46,029 bases of DNA from an uncultured Clostridia bacterium (GCA_947170465.1 CAMVTS010000015.1:1-46029), one strand, 5' to 3'; shown: positions 15,499 to 24,906, numbered from the stretch's first letter. Translations and numbers: made by a program. Notes: generated by a model from the letters alone, not told the origin.

Positions 15499-16497
15499 AT
15501 GTTTTCTGTAGCCAAGGAGGTCGGCATTGACCTCGGAACCGCCAACACCCTTGTCTGTCTGCGCGGCAGAGGAATTATCCTGCGTGAGCCGTCGGTAGTG
15601 GCAGTGGACAGGCGTGACGACCGCGTGGTGGCAGTCGGCGCAAAGGCACGCGCTATGATTGGCAGAACACCGGAGGAAATTGTCGCGGTCAGACCACTCA
15701 AGGACGGGGTGATTGCGGATTTTGAAATTACGGCGCGGATGCTGCAGCATTTTCTGCGCAAATCGGTCAAGCCGGGACTGTTCAGCAAGCCGAAGGTCGC
15801 TATCTGTCTGCCGACGGGTGTGACAGAGGTGGAGCGCAAGGCGGTTGAGGACGCGGCTTATCACGCCGGCGCAAGACAGCCGGTAACGCTGTTGGAGGAG
15901 CCGATGGCAGCGGCAATCGGCGCAGGTATGCCGGTGGACGAGCCTACCGGCAGCATGGTGGTGGATATCGGCGGCGGCACCAGCGAGGTCGCCGTGATTT
16001 CGCTCGGCGGCATTGTCACCTCGCAGTCTGTACGGGTTGCCGGAGACCGCCTTAACGAGGCAATCACCGCCCATGTCAAGAAGCGCCACGGACTGTTGAT
16101 TGGCGAGCGAACCGCCGAAGCGGTCAAAATCAAAATCGGTTCGGCATTTCCCTGTGACAGCGAGGAGAGCATGCTCATCAAAGGGCGCAACTTGATAGAC
16201 GGACTGCCGCGCGACGCGACTGTCACGAGCGAGGAAATCCGTGAAGCGCTCGCTGACCCATTGGCGACGATTCTGGAAGCGATACGGGCGACGCTGGAGC
16301 AAACGCCGCCGGAACTGTCGGCGGACATCATTGACCGCGGCATCATGCTGACAGGCGGCGGTGCGCTTTTGCGCGGTATTGACCGTCTGGTCATGCAGCA
16401 GACCGGCATGCCGGTGCACATTGCCAAACGGCCGCTCGACTGTGTTGCCGAAGGCGCCGGAAAGCGCTTGTCGCCGCGCGTTATCCGCCGCCGATGA
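15499..16497 (+). CDS. mreB: Rod-shape actin homologue MreB
   Basis: MreB forms membrane-bound filaments that guide lateral wall synthesis. The actin-type phosphate 1 loop is GIDLGTANTLV near the start, and VVDIGGGTSEVAVI (phosphate 2) and MLTGGGALLRG (adenosine motif) follow in order. The 332-residue length is normal. ATG 15499 has AAAGGGG eight bases upstream; a TACAAT preceded by TGG around 15465-15470 could be an extended -10. It overlaps mreC by four bases and begins the shape operon mreB-mreC-mreD-PBP2. Confidence 0.95.
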   Translation: MFSVAKEVGIDLGTANTLVCLRGRGIILREPSVVAVDRRDDRVVAVGAKARAMIGRTPEEIVAVRPLKDGVIADFEITARMLQHFLRKSVKPGLFSKPKVAICLPTGVTEVERKAVEDAAYHAGARQPVTLLEEPMAAAIGAGMPVDEPTGSMVVDIGGGTSEVAVISLGGIVTSQSVRVAGDRLNEAITAHVKKRHGLLIGERTAEAVKIKIGSAFPCDSEESMLIKGRNLIDGLPRDATVTSEEIREALADPLATILEAIRATLEQTPPELSADIIDRGIMLTGGGALLRGIDRLVMQQTGMPVHIAKRPLDCVAEGAGKRLSPRVIRRR

Positions 16498-17249
16498 AAA
16501 GAAGAAAAACGCGCCGCGAGGTAATTGCTCTCGGAATCGCGCTGACAGCGGCGGCGCTCAGTATATGGCTGCCCTTGGGCGGCTTCCGGCTGATATCAGC
16601 GGCAGCCTCGCCGACAGACAAACAGCTGCTCGCAGAAAATGAAGCGCTCCGGCAGGAGCTTGCGCAGCGGCGGCAGGAGCTGAACGATTACCTCGGCTGC
16701 AAGGAGGAAAACGAGCGCTTGCGCGGCTTGTTTCAGCTGCAAAAACAGCAGCCGGACTATACGCTGCTTCCGGCGGAGATAGTACGGCATGAACCGTTGG
16801 AGGACTTCGGCGGCTTTGTCATGAATATCGGCGAAAATCAAGGTGTGAAAATCAACGCGCCTGTCGTCACCGGAGAAGGGCTGGTCGGTGTGGTAACGGA
16901 AACGAGCGCCGATGCCTGTCGGGTAACGACGATTCTTTCTCCGAAACTGAAAATCGCCGCTGTAGACAAGCAGAGCGGCGACAGCGGTATTCTCAGCGGC
17001 ATGGCGGCGCTCAACGAAAGGAATCAGACGGCACTTACCGCGCTGACAGAAAAGCACCGCGTCGCCAAAGGCGATTTGATTGTGACCTCCGGCGGCACTT
17101 ATCCGGAGAATATCGTTATCGGCACCGCCGGGGAGGTGCAGTTTGACGCGTTTAACGCGAACCGGCTGGTGGTGATTACACCGGCGGTCAGCATTCGTCG
17201 GCTCACGCACGCGGCGGTCATGCTCCCAAAGGACAAAGCGCATGAATAA
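16494..17249 (+). CDS. mreC: Rod-shape protein MreC
   Basis: MreC links MreB filaments to the wall-synthesis complex. The 251-residue protein has an N-terminal membrane helix (about 10-28), a coiled coil (about 42-85, LLAENEALRQELAQRRQEL), and the beta-barrel domain of MreC with VVTGEGLVGVV and VTSGGTYPENIVIG. It lies outside the membrane. The ATG overlaps the mreB stop (ATGA) and the end overlaps the mreD start by eight bases. Confidence 0.92.
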   Translation: MKRRKTRREVIALGIALTAAALSIWLPLGGFRLISAAASPTDKQLLAENEALRQELAQRRQELNDYLGCKEENERLRGLFQLQKQQPDYTLLPAEIVRHEPLEDFGGFVMNIGENQGVKINAPVVTGEGLVGVVTETSADACRVTTILSPKLKIAAVDKQSGDSGILSGMAALNERNQTALTALTEKHRVAKGDLIVTSGGTYPENIVIGTAGEVQFDAFNANRLVVITPAVSIRRLTHAAVMLPKDKAHE

Positions 17250-17688
17250 ATGGATAAAAATGACGGCGCTTGCGGCAATACTGCTCCTGCTCGCCGTCAT
17301 TCAAAGCACAGCCAATCTGTTTCTGCTGCTCCTGTCCGCACTTGTTCTGGCAACCTTGCTGGAAACCATTCCGGCGACGTTCGCCGGCTGTATCTGCGGC
17401 ATACTGACGGATATACTTTTGCCGGAGCGCGGCTATTACGCCCTGACGATGACGGTTGCGTGCTTTTTCATCGCCAAGCTCTTTGCGCTGTACCTGCGCA
17501 GAAATCCGGTTTCGGCGGCAACGGTATCGTCCGTCGCCGTCTTGCTGATTGTCAGCGGCTATTTTCTGCTGTTCCGGCTGACGCCGGACTGCAGCGAGTT
17601 GTATGTCCGGCATTATCTGCCAGGAATCGGCTTGACAGCGGCTTGCGCGCCGCCGCTTTACGGATTATTCCGATGGTTATTCCGCTGA
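17242..17688 (+). CDS. mreD: Rod-shape protein MreD
   Basis: A 148-residue, strongly hydrophobic protein with about five membrane helices and few polar loops. Sequence similarity within MreD is low, so the assignment rests on size, topology and position directly between mreC and a PBP2 gene. The start codon overlaps the mreC end. Confidence 0.85.
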   Translation: MNKWIKMTALAAILLLLAVIQSTANLFLLLLSALVLATLLETIPATFAGCICGILTDILLPERGYYALTMTVACFFIAKLFALYLRRNPVSAATVSSVAVLLIVSGYFLLFRLTPDCSELYVRHYLPGIGLTAACAPPLYGLFRWLFR

Positions 17689-17702
17689 CGGGAGGTGACT
17701 GC

Positions 17703-19541
17703 TTGCAGCGACAACAATCCCAAAACCGACTTTACACCGTTTGCGCTGTGGTGACGCTGACGGTGTTTGCCGCTTTTGCGGCAAGGCTGGCAGACTGGCA
17801 GCTGATTCACGGGGAAGAATTCCGCGAGATGGCGCATAACGCCGGAAGTATCACCGAAAGCTCCGAACGGATTCGCGGTGAAATTCTGGACAGAAACGGC
17901 AGCGGTCTGGTCGTCAACGAAACGCGCTGCCGTCTGACCGTTGACAGAACGGTGACTAACGAAACGCTCGCCTACATACTTGATTTGCTCGCGCAGACCG
18001 GCGAAAACCGGACGGACGAACTGCCGGTCATCACCGCCGAAGATACCAAGGCGCTCTGTCGGCGCTACGGACTGAACGGTGATGAAAAGCGGCTGCGTGA
18101 TTTGCTGGCGATACGATACAGCATGGAAAACGCGGAAACGGACACGTTTGATTTAGCGCCGAATCTGAGCCAACCGCACGCCGGTTATCTGAGCGAGCGG
18201 TTACAGGGAATCGACGGCGTTGAGATAAAAACCCGTTTTGTCCGGCAGGCGGTAAATCCAACCTTAGCGCCGCATTTGCTCGGCGCTCTCGGCGCGATTT
18301 CGGCGGAGGAATACGAGGCGCTCTCCGGCAAGGGCTACCATCTCAGCGACCGGATAGGCAAATTTGGCGTGGAAAGCGCCTTTGAAAGCACCCTGCGCGG
18401 CGTTGCCGGAGAGAAGCAGACCTATACAAACGCGGACGGCGAAACCGTCACTGTCACCAAAACCGAGCCGAAGCCCGGCAACACAGTCTGGCTGACTATC
18501 GACAGCCATTTGCAGGCAACCGCCAACCAAGCGCTGTCCGAAAATATTCGCGCCGCCGGAAAGGACTGCGAAAGCGGCGCGGCGGTCATGCTCAATGTCA
18601 GTGACTTTTCCGTATTGGCGGCGGCGAGTTATCCGAACTTTGACCTCAACCGCTACAGCGCCTACGGTGAGGAATACGCCAGACTGCTCAGCGACAGCAG
18701 AGCGCCGCTGTTTGACCGGGCGTTTTCGGGAATTTTCGCCTGCGGATCGGTGTTCAAGCCGTGTGTAGCGCTCGCCGCCTTGCAGGAGGGCATTGTTACG
18801 CCGGAAACGGAAATCTACTGCTCGCGGATATACGACTACTACCCCTCCAATCCGGTCGCCTGTATGCACTATCACGGCACGGAAAATCTGACGACGGCAC
18901 TCACCCATTCCTGCAACTACTACTTTGCCGAGACCGGCAGACGGCTGGGAATCAAGAAAATCGACCGTTACGCAGAACAGCTCGGACTCGGAGAGCTGAC
19001 CGGCGTGGAAACCGGTGAAAGCAGCGGCATTCTCGCAGGCAGAGACAGCGATAACTGGGCGCCGGGCAATACCGTGCAGGCGGCTATCGGACAGTCCGAC
19101 AACGCCTTTACGCCCTTGCAGCTGGCGACCTGCGCGGCGACAATCGCCAATGACGGCAAGCGCCTGCAAACCCATATCGTGAGCAAAATCACCGACTACG
19201 AGCGGACAACCACCATCACTGAAACGAAGTCGCATTTATCCGCGACGCTGCAGGTTGACAAAAAGCACCTGAAAACCGTACAGAATGCCATGTGTGAGGT
19301 CACTCGGAATCCGGAAGGAACGGCTTACGGCGTATTCGGCGATTATCCGGTCACGGTAGCCGCCAAAACCGGTACGGCGGAGAACGCCGGCTCCGACCAC
19401 GCGACGTTTATCTGCTATGCGCCTGCCGAGAAACCGGAGGTCGCCGTCGCCGTAGTGCTCGAACACGGTGAAAAGGGCGTGTACGCCATGAACGTCGCAA
19501 AGGCGCTGCTGGACGGCTGCTTTCAAAAAACTGCTAACTAA
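17703..19541 (+). CDS. Penicillin-binding protein 2 (elongasome transpeptidase)
   Basis: This class B PBP cross-links peptidoglycan during elongation. After an N-terminal membrane anchor (about 8-30), the PBP dimerisation domain contains RGEILDRNG. The transpeptidase has SVFK (S349, K352), SCN (S403) and KTGT (K555). The length of 612 residues fits. The reading frame is open far upstream through mreD, but GGAGGTGA seven bases before TTG 17703 and the position of the membrane anchor fix the start there. Its place at the end of mreBCD points to the MrdA/PbpA role rather than the sporulation protein SpoVD. Confidence 0.92.
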   Translation: MQRQQSQNRLYTVCAVVTLTVFAAFAARLADWQLIHGEEFREMAHNAGSITESSERIRGEILDRNGSGLVVNETRCRLTVDRTVTNETLAYILDLLAQTGENRTDELPVITAEDTKALCRRYGLNGDEKRLRDLLAIRYSMENAETDTFDLAPNLSQPHAGYLSERLQGIDGVEIKTRFVRQAVNPTLAPHLLGALGAISAEEYEALSGKGYHLSDRIGKFGVESAFESTLRGVAGEKQTYTNADGETVTVTKTEPKPGNTVWLTIDSHLQATANQALSENIRAAGKDCESGAAVMLNVSDFSVLAAASYPNFDLNRYSAYGEEYARLLSDSRAPLFDRAFSGIFACGSVFKPCVALAALQEGIVTPETEIYCSRIYDYYPSNPVACMHYHGTENLTTALTHSCNYYFAETGRRLGIKKIDRYAEQLGLGELTGVETGESSGILAGRDSDNWAPGNTVQAAIGQSDNAFTPLQLATCAATIANDGKRLQTHIVSKITDYERTTTITETKSHLSATLQVDKKHLKTVQNAMCEVTRNPEGTAYGVFGDYPVTVAAKTGTAENAGSDHATFICYAPAEKPEVAVAVVLEHGEKGVYAMNVAKALLDGCFQKTAN

Positions 19542-19633
19542 CAACAAATCCCCGCGGTGAAATTTCTGTGACCTTTGGTAACTATGCCTAAAATATTTTT
19601 AAAAATTTTGTTTGAAAAAATCCGCTCGGCTTG

Positions 19634-19662
19634 TTGCCCTTTGCTTGATTTTGTGATAGAAT
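19634..19662 (+). promoter_or_regulatory. Sigma-A promoter for minD-like gene
   Basis: TTGCCC (19634-19639) and TAGAAT (19657-19662) have a 17-base spacer with TG one base before the -10. The gene therefore has its own promoter besides any readthrough from the mre operon. Confidence 0.65.
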
Positions 19663-19681
19663 AGACAAGAGGTATTGTATT

Positions 19682-20428
19682 ATGAACAATGTAATCGTTG
19701 TAGCGTCCGGAAAAGGCGGCACAGGCAAGTCCACGGTCTGTATCTGCCTGTCGGTCGCGCTTGTCAGACAGGGCAGGAAGGTTCTGCTGATTGACTCCGA
19801 CTGCGGCATGCGCGGTCTTGACATTATGCTTGATATCGAGCAGGATATTTTATTTGACGCGTCCGACGCTGTCTGCGGCAACTGCACGGTAGGCGAGGCA
19901 GTCTACAAGAGCAAAAACAACGATAATCTCTATCTGATGGCTGCCCCCTTTGACGCCGAAAATGAGCTCAGTCCGGCGGTGTTCAGGCAGCTGGTGGACA
20001 GTGTAAAAAATAATTTTGACTATGTTATCATTGATTCCCCTGCCGGAATCGGTTCCGGACTTGTCACCGCCGCGTCGCCTGCCGACAGCGCGCTGATTGT
20101 GACGAACGCCGAGCCGACCAGCGTGAGAGGCGGCGTGAAGGTGCGCAAGAGGCTCGAAGCCCTCGGTGTTACGCGTATGCGGCTGGTGATTAACCGCTTT
20201 GACAAGCGCGTGTTCAAAAAACTCGGCTTCTATGCCGATTTGGACGCGGTGATTGACGCGGCGCAGACCCAGCTGATTGCGGTGGTTCCCTTTGACATCA
20301 ACATCTCGGTTGTTATGCAAAGAGGCGCCGCCGGCGCGGAAAGCGGCGCGGCGTTTTCGCCGTTTGACCGCCTTGCTAAGCGTGTGGAAGGTCAGCCGTG
20401 TCCGCTGGTGCTCAGAGGAATGCTGTGA
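19682..20428 (+). CDS. MinD-like P-loop ATPase
   Basis: MinD/ParA-type ATPases position division or cell-pole machinery. The deviant Walker A is GKGGTGKST (residues 10-18) and switch II is DYVIIDSPAGIG. VLLIDSDCGMRGLDIML is typical of MinD. The 248-residue length is slightly short. The C-terminus (RVEGQPCPLVLRGML) lacks the amphipathic membrane-targeting helix of MinD, and no minC is adjacent. It could be a MinD that reaches the membrane another way or a related ATPase with a different cargo. Position after mreBCD-PBP2 supports a MinD origin. Confidence 0.75.
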   Translation: MNNVIVVASGKGGTGKSTVCICLSVALVRQGRKVLLIDSDCGMRGLDIMLDIEQDILFDASDAVCGNCTVGEAVYKSKNNDNLYLMAAPFDAENELSPAVFRQLVDSVKNNFDYVIIDSPAGIGSGLVTAASPADSALIVTNAEPTSVRGGVKVRKRLEALGVTRMRLVINRFDKRVFKKLGFYADLDAVIDAAQTQLIAVVPFDINISVVMQRGAAGAESGAAFSPFDRLAKRVEGQPCPLVLRGML

Positions 20429-20464
20429 TGGAATAGAATACGAAAGATTTGGAGGATTTTGGAT

Positions 20465-20860
20465 ATGAATATCGCTTTGATTGCTCATGATGAAAAGAAA
20501 GAACTGATGGTGCAGTTCTGCATCGCTTATTGCGGAGCGCTCAGCCGAAACAACCTTTGCGCCACCGGCACAACCGGCAAGATGGTATCCGAGGCAACCG
20601 GGCTGACAATCCAGAAGTTCCTCGCCGGTTCTCAGGGCGGCAGCCAGCAGATTGCGGCGCGCATTGCCTGCAACGAAATCGACATGCTGCTCTTTTTCAG
20701 AGACCCGCTCAACCCCAAGCCCAACGAGCCCAACGACATGAACATGCTCCGGCTGTGCGACATGCACAACATTCCCGTTGCCACCAACATCGCAACCGCC
20801 GAGGTGCTGATTCACGGTCTGGAGCGCGGCGATTTGGACTGGAGAAATATTCTCAAATAA
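20465..20860 (+). CDS. mgsA: Methylglyoxal synthase
   Basis: The enzyme converts dihydroxyacetone phosphate to methylglyoxal and phosphate, a bypass that releases phosphate when sugar phosphates accumulate. The phosphate-binding TGTTGKM and the catalytic aspartate in [15 protein letters not shown] are present. The 131-residue length is normal. GGAGG lies nine bases upstream of ATG 20465. mgsA commonly follows mre and min genes in Firmicutes. Confidence 0.95.
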   Translation: MNIALIAHDEKKELMVQFCIAYCGALSRNNLCATGTTGKMVSEATGLTIQKFLAGSQGGSQQIAARIACNEIDMLLFFRDPLNPKPNEPNDMNMLRLCDMHNIPVATNIATAEVLIHGLERGDLDWRNILK

Positions 20861-20905
20861 CCTCTGTTTCTCAGGGCTTATTTGCTATACTTAATTTTGC
20901 TTAAT

Positions 20906-20930
20906 ATCGGGTGGCGTTTCGCTGCCCGAT
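20906..20930 (+). terminator. Hairpin downstream of mgsA
   Basis: ATCGGGTGGC and GCTGCCCGAT form a 10-bp stem with two G-U pairs and loop GTTTC. No T-run follows. It may stabilise the mgsA 3' end or be a weak terminator. Confidence 0.4.
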
Positions 20931-20945
20931 AATTGTGTATATAGG

Positions 20946-21020
20946 AGTGATTAGTGGTAAGTGATAAGTGATAAGTTTTTCTGACCACTTACCACTTACC
21001 ACTAATCACTAACCACTTAC
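20946..21020. repeat. Compact heptamer palindrome in front of hisS
   Basis: AGTGATTAGTGGTAAGTG at 20946-20963 is perfectly inverted at 20993-21010, with further imperfect pairing inside. Both arms show a 7-nt period (AGTGRTT/AGTGGTA). The right flank ends directly at the TTGGAGG ribosome binding site of hisS, so the hairpin lies in or next to the hisS leader. It is the shortest clear member of the heptamer-arm family. Confidence 0.75.
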
Positions 21021-21032
21021 TTGGAGGTATAT

Positions 21033-22328
21033 ATGGCGTTAATTACGAAAAAAATCAAAGGCACCGAGGACGTGCTGCCCAAGCAGAGCTACCGCTGGCA
21101 GTTCGTCGAAAATATCATGCGCGAGGAAAGCCGCGCCTACGGCTTCAAGGAAATCCGCACGCCGGTGTTTGAGCACACCGAGCTGTTCGCGCGCGGCGTC
21201 GGTCAGACGACCGACGTGGTGCAGAAGGAAATGTACACCTTCGACACCAAGGGCGGCGAGAGCGTTACCCTGCGTCCGGAGGGCACTGCCGGAGCCGCGA
21301 GAGCGGTGCTGGAGCACAGCCTCGAAAACGAGGGCTTGCCGATTAAGGCGAGCTACTTTGTCTCCTGCTACCGCTACGAAAAGCCGCAGGCAGGCAGACT
21401 CAGAGAGTTCCACCAGTTCGGCATTGAGGAATACGGCACACAGTCGCCGGTTGCCGACGCGGAAATTATTTGTCTGGCGCAGTCGGTGCTTGACAGACTC
21501 GGACTCGACCAGATTCACCTGGAGCTCAATTCCATCGGCTGTCCGGAATGCCGCGCAAAATATAACCAGGCGCTCAGAGATTACTTCTCTCAGTACAAGG
21601 ACAAGCTCTGCACGACCTGCCTGACAAGGCTGGAAAAGAACCCCATGCGCCTGCTGGACTGTAAAAGCCCCGAAGACCGGGCGATTGCCAAGGACGCGCC
21701 GGTCATCACCGATTATCTCTGCGAGGACTGCGAGAACCACTTCACCGAGGTCAAAAAGTACCTCGACGCGGCAGGCGTTGCCTACAATATCAACCCAAAA
21801 ATCGTGCGCGGTCTGGACTACTACACCAAGACGGTGTTTGAGTTCGTCACCGACTGTATCGGCGCGCAGGGAACCGTCTGCGGCGGCGGCCGTTATGACG
21901 GTCTGATGGAGGAGCTCGGCGGCAAGCACACGCCATCACTGGGCTTCGCGATGGGACTGGAAAGACTGCTGATGGTGATGGACGCGCAGGGCATTGAGAT
22001 TCCGGACAGCGATTCCTGCGCCCTGTATATTGCCACCATGGGCGACAACGCGAAGGTCAAGGCGTTTGAGCTGCTCAAAAGCGTGCGCGAAGCCGGTCTG
22101 ACCGCCGAAACCGACGTGGTTGGCAGAGGACTGAGAGCGCAGATGAAATACGCCGACAAAATCGGCGCAAAATACTCCATGGTGCTCGGCGACAACGAGA
22201 TTGCCGAAAACAAGGCAAAGGTCAAGAACATGGACAGCGGCGAACAGACCGAAATGGCGCTCGACGAAACCTTTGCCGACAAATTTTCCGTTCTGCAATT
22301 AGCGGACGAGAGCGGTTTTCAGATTTAA
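21033..22328 (+). CDS. hisS: Histidyl-tRNA synthetase
   Basis: A class II synthetase that charges tRNA-His. The motifs are LRPEGTAGAAR (motif 2 region), RGLDYYTKTVFE and CGGGRYDGL (the histidine-specific motifs), with a C-terminal anticodon-binding domain at about 330-425. The length of 431 residues is normal. ATG 21033 follows GGAGG by seven bases. No T-box leader is visible; instead a palindromic repeat precedes it. aspS follows after 20 bases. Confidence 0.97.
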   Translation: MALITKKIKGTEDVLPKQSYRWQFVENIMREESRAYGFKEIRTPVFEHTELFARGVGQTTDVVQKEMYTFDTKGGESVTLRPEGTAGAARAVLEHSLENEGLPIKASYFVSCYRYEKPQAGRLREFHQFGIEEYGTQSPVADAEIICLAQSVLDRLGLDQIHLELNSIGCPECRAKYNQALRDYFSQYKDKLCTTCLTRLEKNPMRLLDCKSPEDRAIAKDAPVITDYLCEDCENHFTEVKKYLDAAGVAYNINPKIVRGLDYYTKTVFEFVTDCIGAQGTVCGGGRYDGLMEELGGKHTPSLGFAMGLERLLMVMDAQGIEIPDSDSCALYIATMGDNAKVKAFELLKSVREAGLTAETDVVGRGLRAQMKYADKIGAKYSMVLGDNEIAENKAKVKNMDSGEQTEMALDETFADKFSVLQLADESGFQI

Positions 22329-22348
22329 CATTAGATGAGGTAAATGAT

Positions 22349-24124
22349 ATGGAATATATGACTGGATTAAAGCGTACAAATTACTGCGGAGATTTGCGGA
22401 TTTCCGACGTTGGCAGGGAGGTTGTCGTCTGCGGCTGGGTACAGCGCTGCCGCGACCTCGGTCAGCTGATTTTCATTGATTTGCGCGACCGCACCGGCAT
22501 TGTCCAGCTGGCGTTCAACGACCGGACGGACAGAGAGGTTTTTGACAAGGCGTTCGGCTGCCGCAGTGAGTTTGTGCTTGCCGCCAAGGGCAAGGTCTGC
22601 GAGAGAAGCGCCAAGAACACCGAAATTCCCACCGGTGAGATTGAGGTCGTCGTAGAGGATTTGCGCGTGCTCTCCAAGGCGCAGACGCCGCCGTTTGAGA
22701 TTGTGGACGATTCAAACACCAACGAGGAGCTGCGCCTGAAATACCGTTATCTCGACCTGCGCCGCCGTCCGCTGCTCAACAACATCATGCTCAGAAGCAA
22801 GGTGTCCAAGGTGGCAAGAGATTACTTTGCCGAGAACGGCTTTGTCGAGATTGAAACCCCGATGATGATTAAATCCACCCCCGAAGGCGCGAGAGATTAT
22901 CTTGTACCCTCGCGTATTCACCACGGCAAGTTCTACGCCCTGCCGCAGTCGCCGCAGATTTACAAGCAGCTGCTGATGGTGTCGGGCTTTGACAGATATA
23001 TCCAGCTGGCGCGCTGTTTCCGCGACGAGGATTTGCGCGCTGACCGCCAGCCGGAATTCACCCAGATTGATATGGAGCTCTCCTTCGTGGACGTCGAGGA
23101 TATCCTGGAGGTCAACGAGGGTTTGTTCAAGCGCCTGTTCAAGGAAGTGCTCGGCAAGGAGCTGCCCACGCCCTTTGAGCGCATGACCTACACCGAGGCG
23201 ATGGAGAATTACGGCTCCGACAAGCCGGATATCCGCTTTGATATGAAATTGCAGGATATATCCGATTTGGTCAAAGACTGCGGCTTCGGCGTGTTCACCG
23301 GCGCGATTGAAAACGGCGGTTCTGTCCGCGCGATTGTCGCCAAGAACGCCGCCTCGGTCTACACCAGAAAAGAGATTGACAAGCTCACCGAGTATGTCAA
23401 GGGTATCGGCGCGAAGGGTCTCGCCTACGTCAGATGGGTAGACGAGCCGAACGCCTCCTTCAAGAAATTCATGACCGACGACGAGCTGAACGCGATTTAC
23501 GAGCGTCTCGGCGCTGAGAAGGGCGACGTGATTCTGATTGTCGCCGATAAGAACAGCACCGTACTCTCCACTCTCGGCGCGCTCCGTCTGAAAGTTGCCA
23601 AGCGTCTGGAAATCATTCCCGACGAGTTTAAGTTCCTCTGGATTGTGGACTTCCCATTCTTTGAGAAGGACGAGGAAACCGGCGAGTGGCTTGCCATGCA
23701 CCACCCCTTCACCATGCCCAAGGAGGAATGTATTCAGTACCTCGATTCCGACCCGTCGCGCGTGATTGCCAAGGCGTTTGACCTCACGCTCAACGGCGTA
23801 GAGCTGTCCAGCGGCTCCATGCGTATCACCAATCCGGAATTGCAGGAGAAAATGTTCCGCGCCCTCAAGCTGACGGACGAGGAAATTGAAGCAAAATTCG
23901 GCTTCCTGGTGGAAGCCTACAAATACGGCGCTCCGCCTCACGGCGGCATGGGCATTGGTCTGGACAGAGTGACCATGCTCCTCTGCGGCGCAGACAGCCT
24001 GCGCGACGTCACCGCCTTCCCGAAGGTGCAGAACGCCAGCGAGCTGATGTCCGCTTGTCCGGCTCCGGTTGACAAGGAGAGCCTGGACGTGCTGGGTATC
24101 GCCGTAACGGACACCGAAGCATGA
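22349..24124 (+). CDS. aspS: Aspartyl-tRNA synthetase
   Basis: A class II synthetase that charges tRNA-Asp. An N-terminal OB fold (VVVCGWVQRCRDLGQLIFIDLRDRTG) precedes the catalytic domain with ARCFRDEDLRADRQPEFTQID-like motif 2 and GAPPHGGMGIGLDR motif 3; the bacterial GAD insertion is present (about 280-415). At 591 residues it is the bacterial type. Whether it also charges tRNA-Asn cannot be told here. Its stop overlaps the next gene by four bases. Confidence 0.97.
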   Translation: MEYMTGLKRTNYCGDLRISDVGREVVVCGWVQRCRDLGQLIFIDLRDRTGIVQLAFNDRTDREVFDKAFGCRSEFVLAAKGKVCERSAKNTEIPTGEIEVVVEDLRVLSKAQTPPFEIVDDSNTNEELRLKYRYLDLRRRPLLNNIMLRSKVSKVARDYFAENGFVEIETPMMIKSTPEGARDYLVPSRIHHGKFYALPQSPQIYKQLLMVSGFDRYIQLARCFRDEDLRADRQPEFTQIDMELSFVDVEDILEVNEGLFKRLFKEVLGKELPTPFERMTYTEAMENYGSDKPDIRFDMKLQDISDLVKDCGFGVFTGAIENGGSVRAIVAKNAASVYTRKEIDKLTEYVKGIGAKGLAYVRWVDEPNASFKKFMTDDELNAIYERLGAEKGDVILIVADKNSTVLSTLGALRLKVAKRLEIIPDEFKFLWIVDFPFFEKDEETGEWLAMHHPFTMPKEECIQYLDSDPSRVIAKAFDLTLNGVELSSGSMRITNPELQEKMFRALKLTDEEIEAKFGFLVEAYKYGAPPHGGMGIGLDRVTMLLCGADSLRDVTAFPKVQNASELMSACPAPVDKESLDVLGIAVTDTEA

Positions 24125-24906
24125 GTACGGGTTTGTTGGGCGTTCTGGTGCCTGTCATTGTTATCGCGGTGCTGGCGGTGGTGATACTGGTGATTTTCCT
24201 GTATATCCGCGGCAGACTGAGGAACTTTTCACAGCAGGCGTTCGGTACCTCGGATTTAGGGCAGGCGGTCAAGCAGATTGAAAACGCCTCCGAAAGCCCG
24301 CGCTCGATACACGGCATGACGGATATCTATCTGCCGCAGATTCACCATGATTTTCCCGATTTCGACTACGACGTGTTCAAGGGCAGGGTGGAAGGCGTAC
24401 TGCGCGGCTATTTTGCCGCGATCACGTCGCGTGATGTTTCTCAGCTCACCAAGGACAGCTCCACGAGCCTTCGCAACAGCGTCAGCGGCATTATCGCCGA
24501 TTTGAACGCCAACGGCTACGTCCGCGAGATCAAGGACACCGAGATCCACCAGATCGAGATCGCCCGGTACATCAAGAACGGCGCGACGGTGACGATCCTG
24601 TTCAACGCCTCCGTCGGTCACTACGACGTGACGCGCGACGAGGGCGGCAAATTAATCGCCGGCAGACCCGACCACAAAAAGCAGACCGTCTACGACGTAG
24701 CGCTGGTCTATGTGCAGGACGTCGCCAAAATGACCGACTACAGCGCCAGCGCAATCGGCATCAACTGCCCCAACTGCGGCGCGCCGATTAAGAACCTCGG
24801 ACAGAAGTACTGCGACTACTGCGGCACCGGTATCCGCGAAATCAACGTCCGCTCCTGGAGCTTTGAGTCCGTCAAGGAGGAACAAACCGCCGCGAGACCG
24901 TATTGA
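24121..24906 (+). CDS. Membrane protein with Tim44-like domain and zinc ribbon
   Basis: The 261-residue protein has one N-terminal membrane helix (about 5-28). A soluble domain follows (about 75-205), resembling the Tim44-like fold from DFPDFDYDVFKGRVEGVLRGYF onward. A zinc ribbon lies at about 217-236, CPNCGAPIKNLGQKYCDYCG. The function is unknown; the ribbon and anchor resemble those of the following SPFH and TPM genes. The start overlaps the aspS stop (ATGA). Bases 24525-24610 use ATC and GAG codons almost exclusively, unlike the rest of the gene. Confidence 0.7.
   Translation: MSTGLLGVLVPVIVIAVLAVVILVIFLYIRGRLRNFSQQAFGTSDLGQAVKQIENASESPRSIHGMTDIYLPQIHHDFPDFDYDVFKGRVEGVLRGYFAAITSRDVSQLTKDSSTSLRNSVSGIIADLNANGYVREIKDTEIHQIEIARYIKNGATVTILFNASVGHYDVTRDEGGKLIAGRPDHKKQTVYDVALVYVQDVAKMTDYSASAIGINCPNCGAPIKNLGQKYCDYCGTGIREINVRSWSFESVKEEQTAARPY

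Noticed and set aside
17250..17702. N-terminal extension of the PBP2 frame through mreD
   Set aside because: The frame is open by chance; mreD occupies this DNA in another frame, and the PBP2 membrane anchor begins just after a good ribosome binding site at TTG 17703.
20861..21032. T-box or other riboswitch in front of hisS
   Set aside because: There is no T-box sequence or antiterminator pair; the structure present is the heptamer palindrome and a short hairpin after mgsA.
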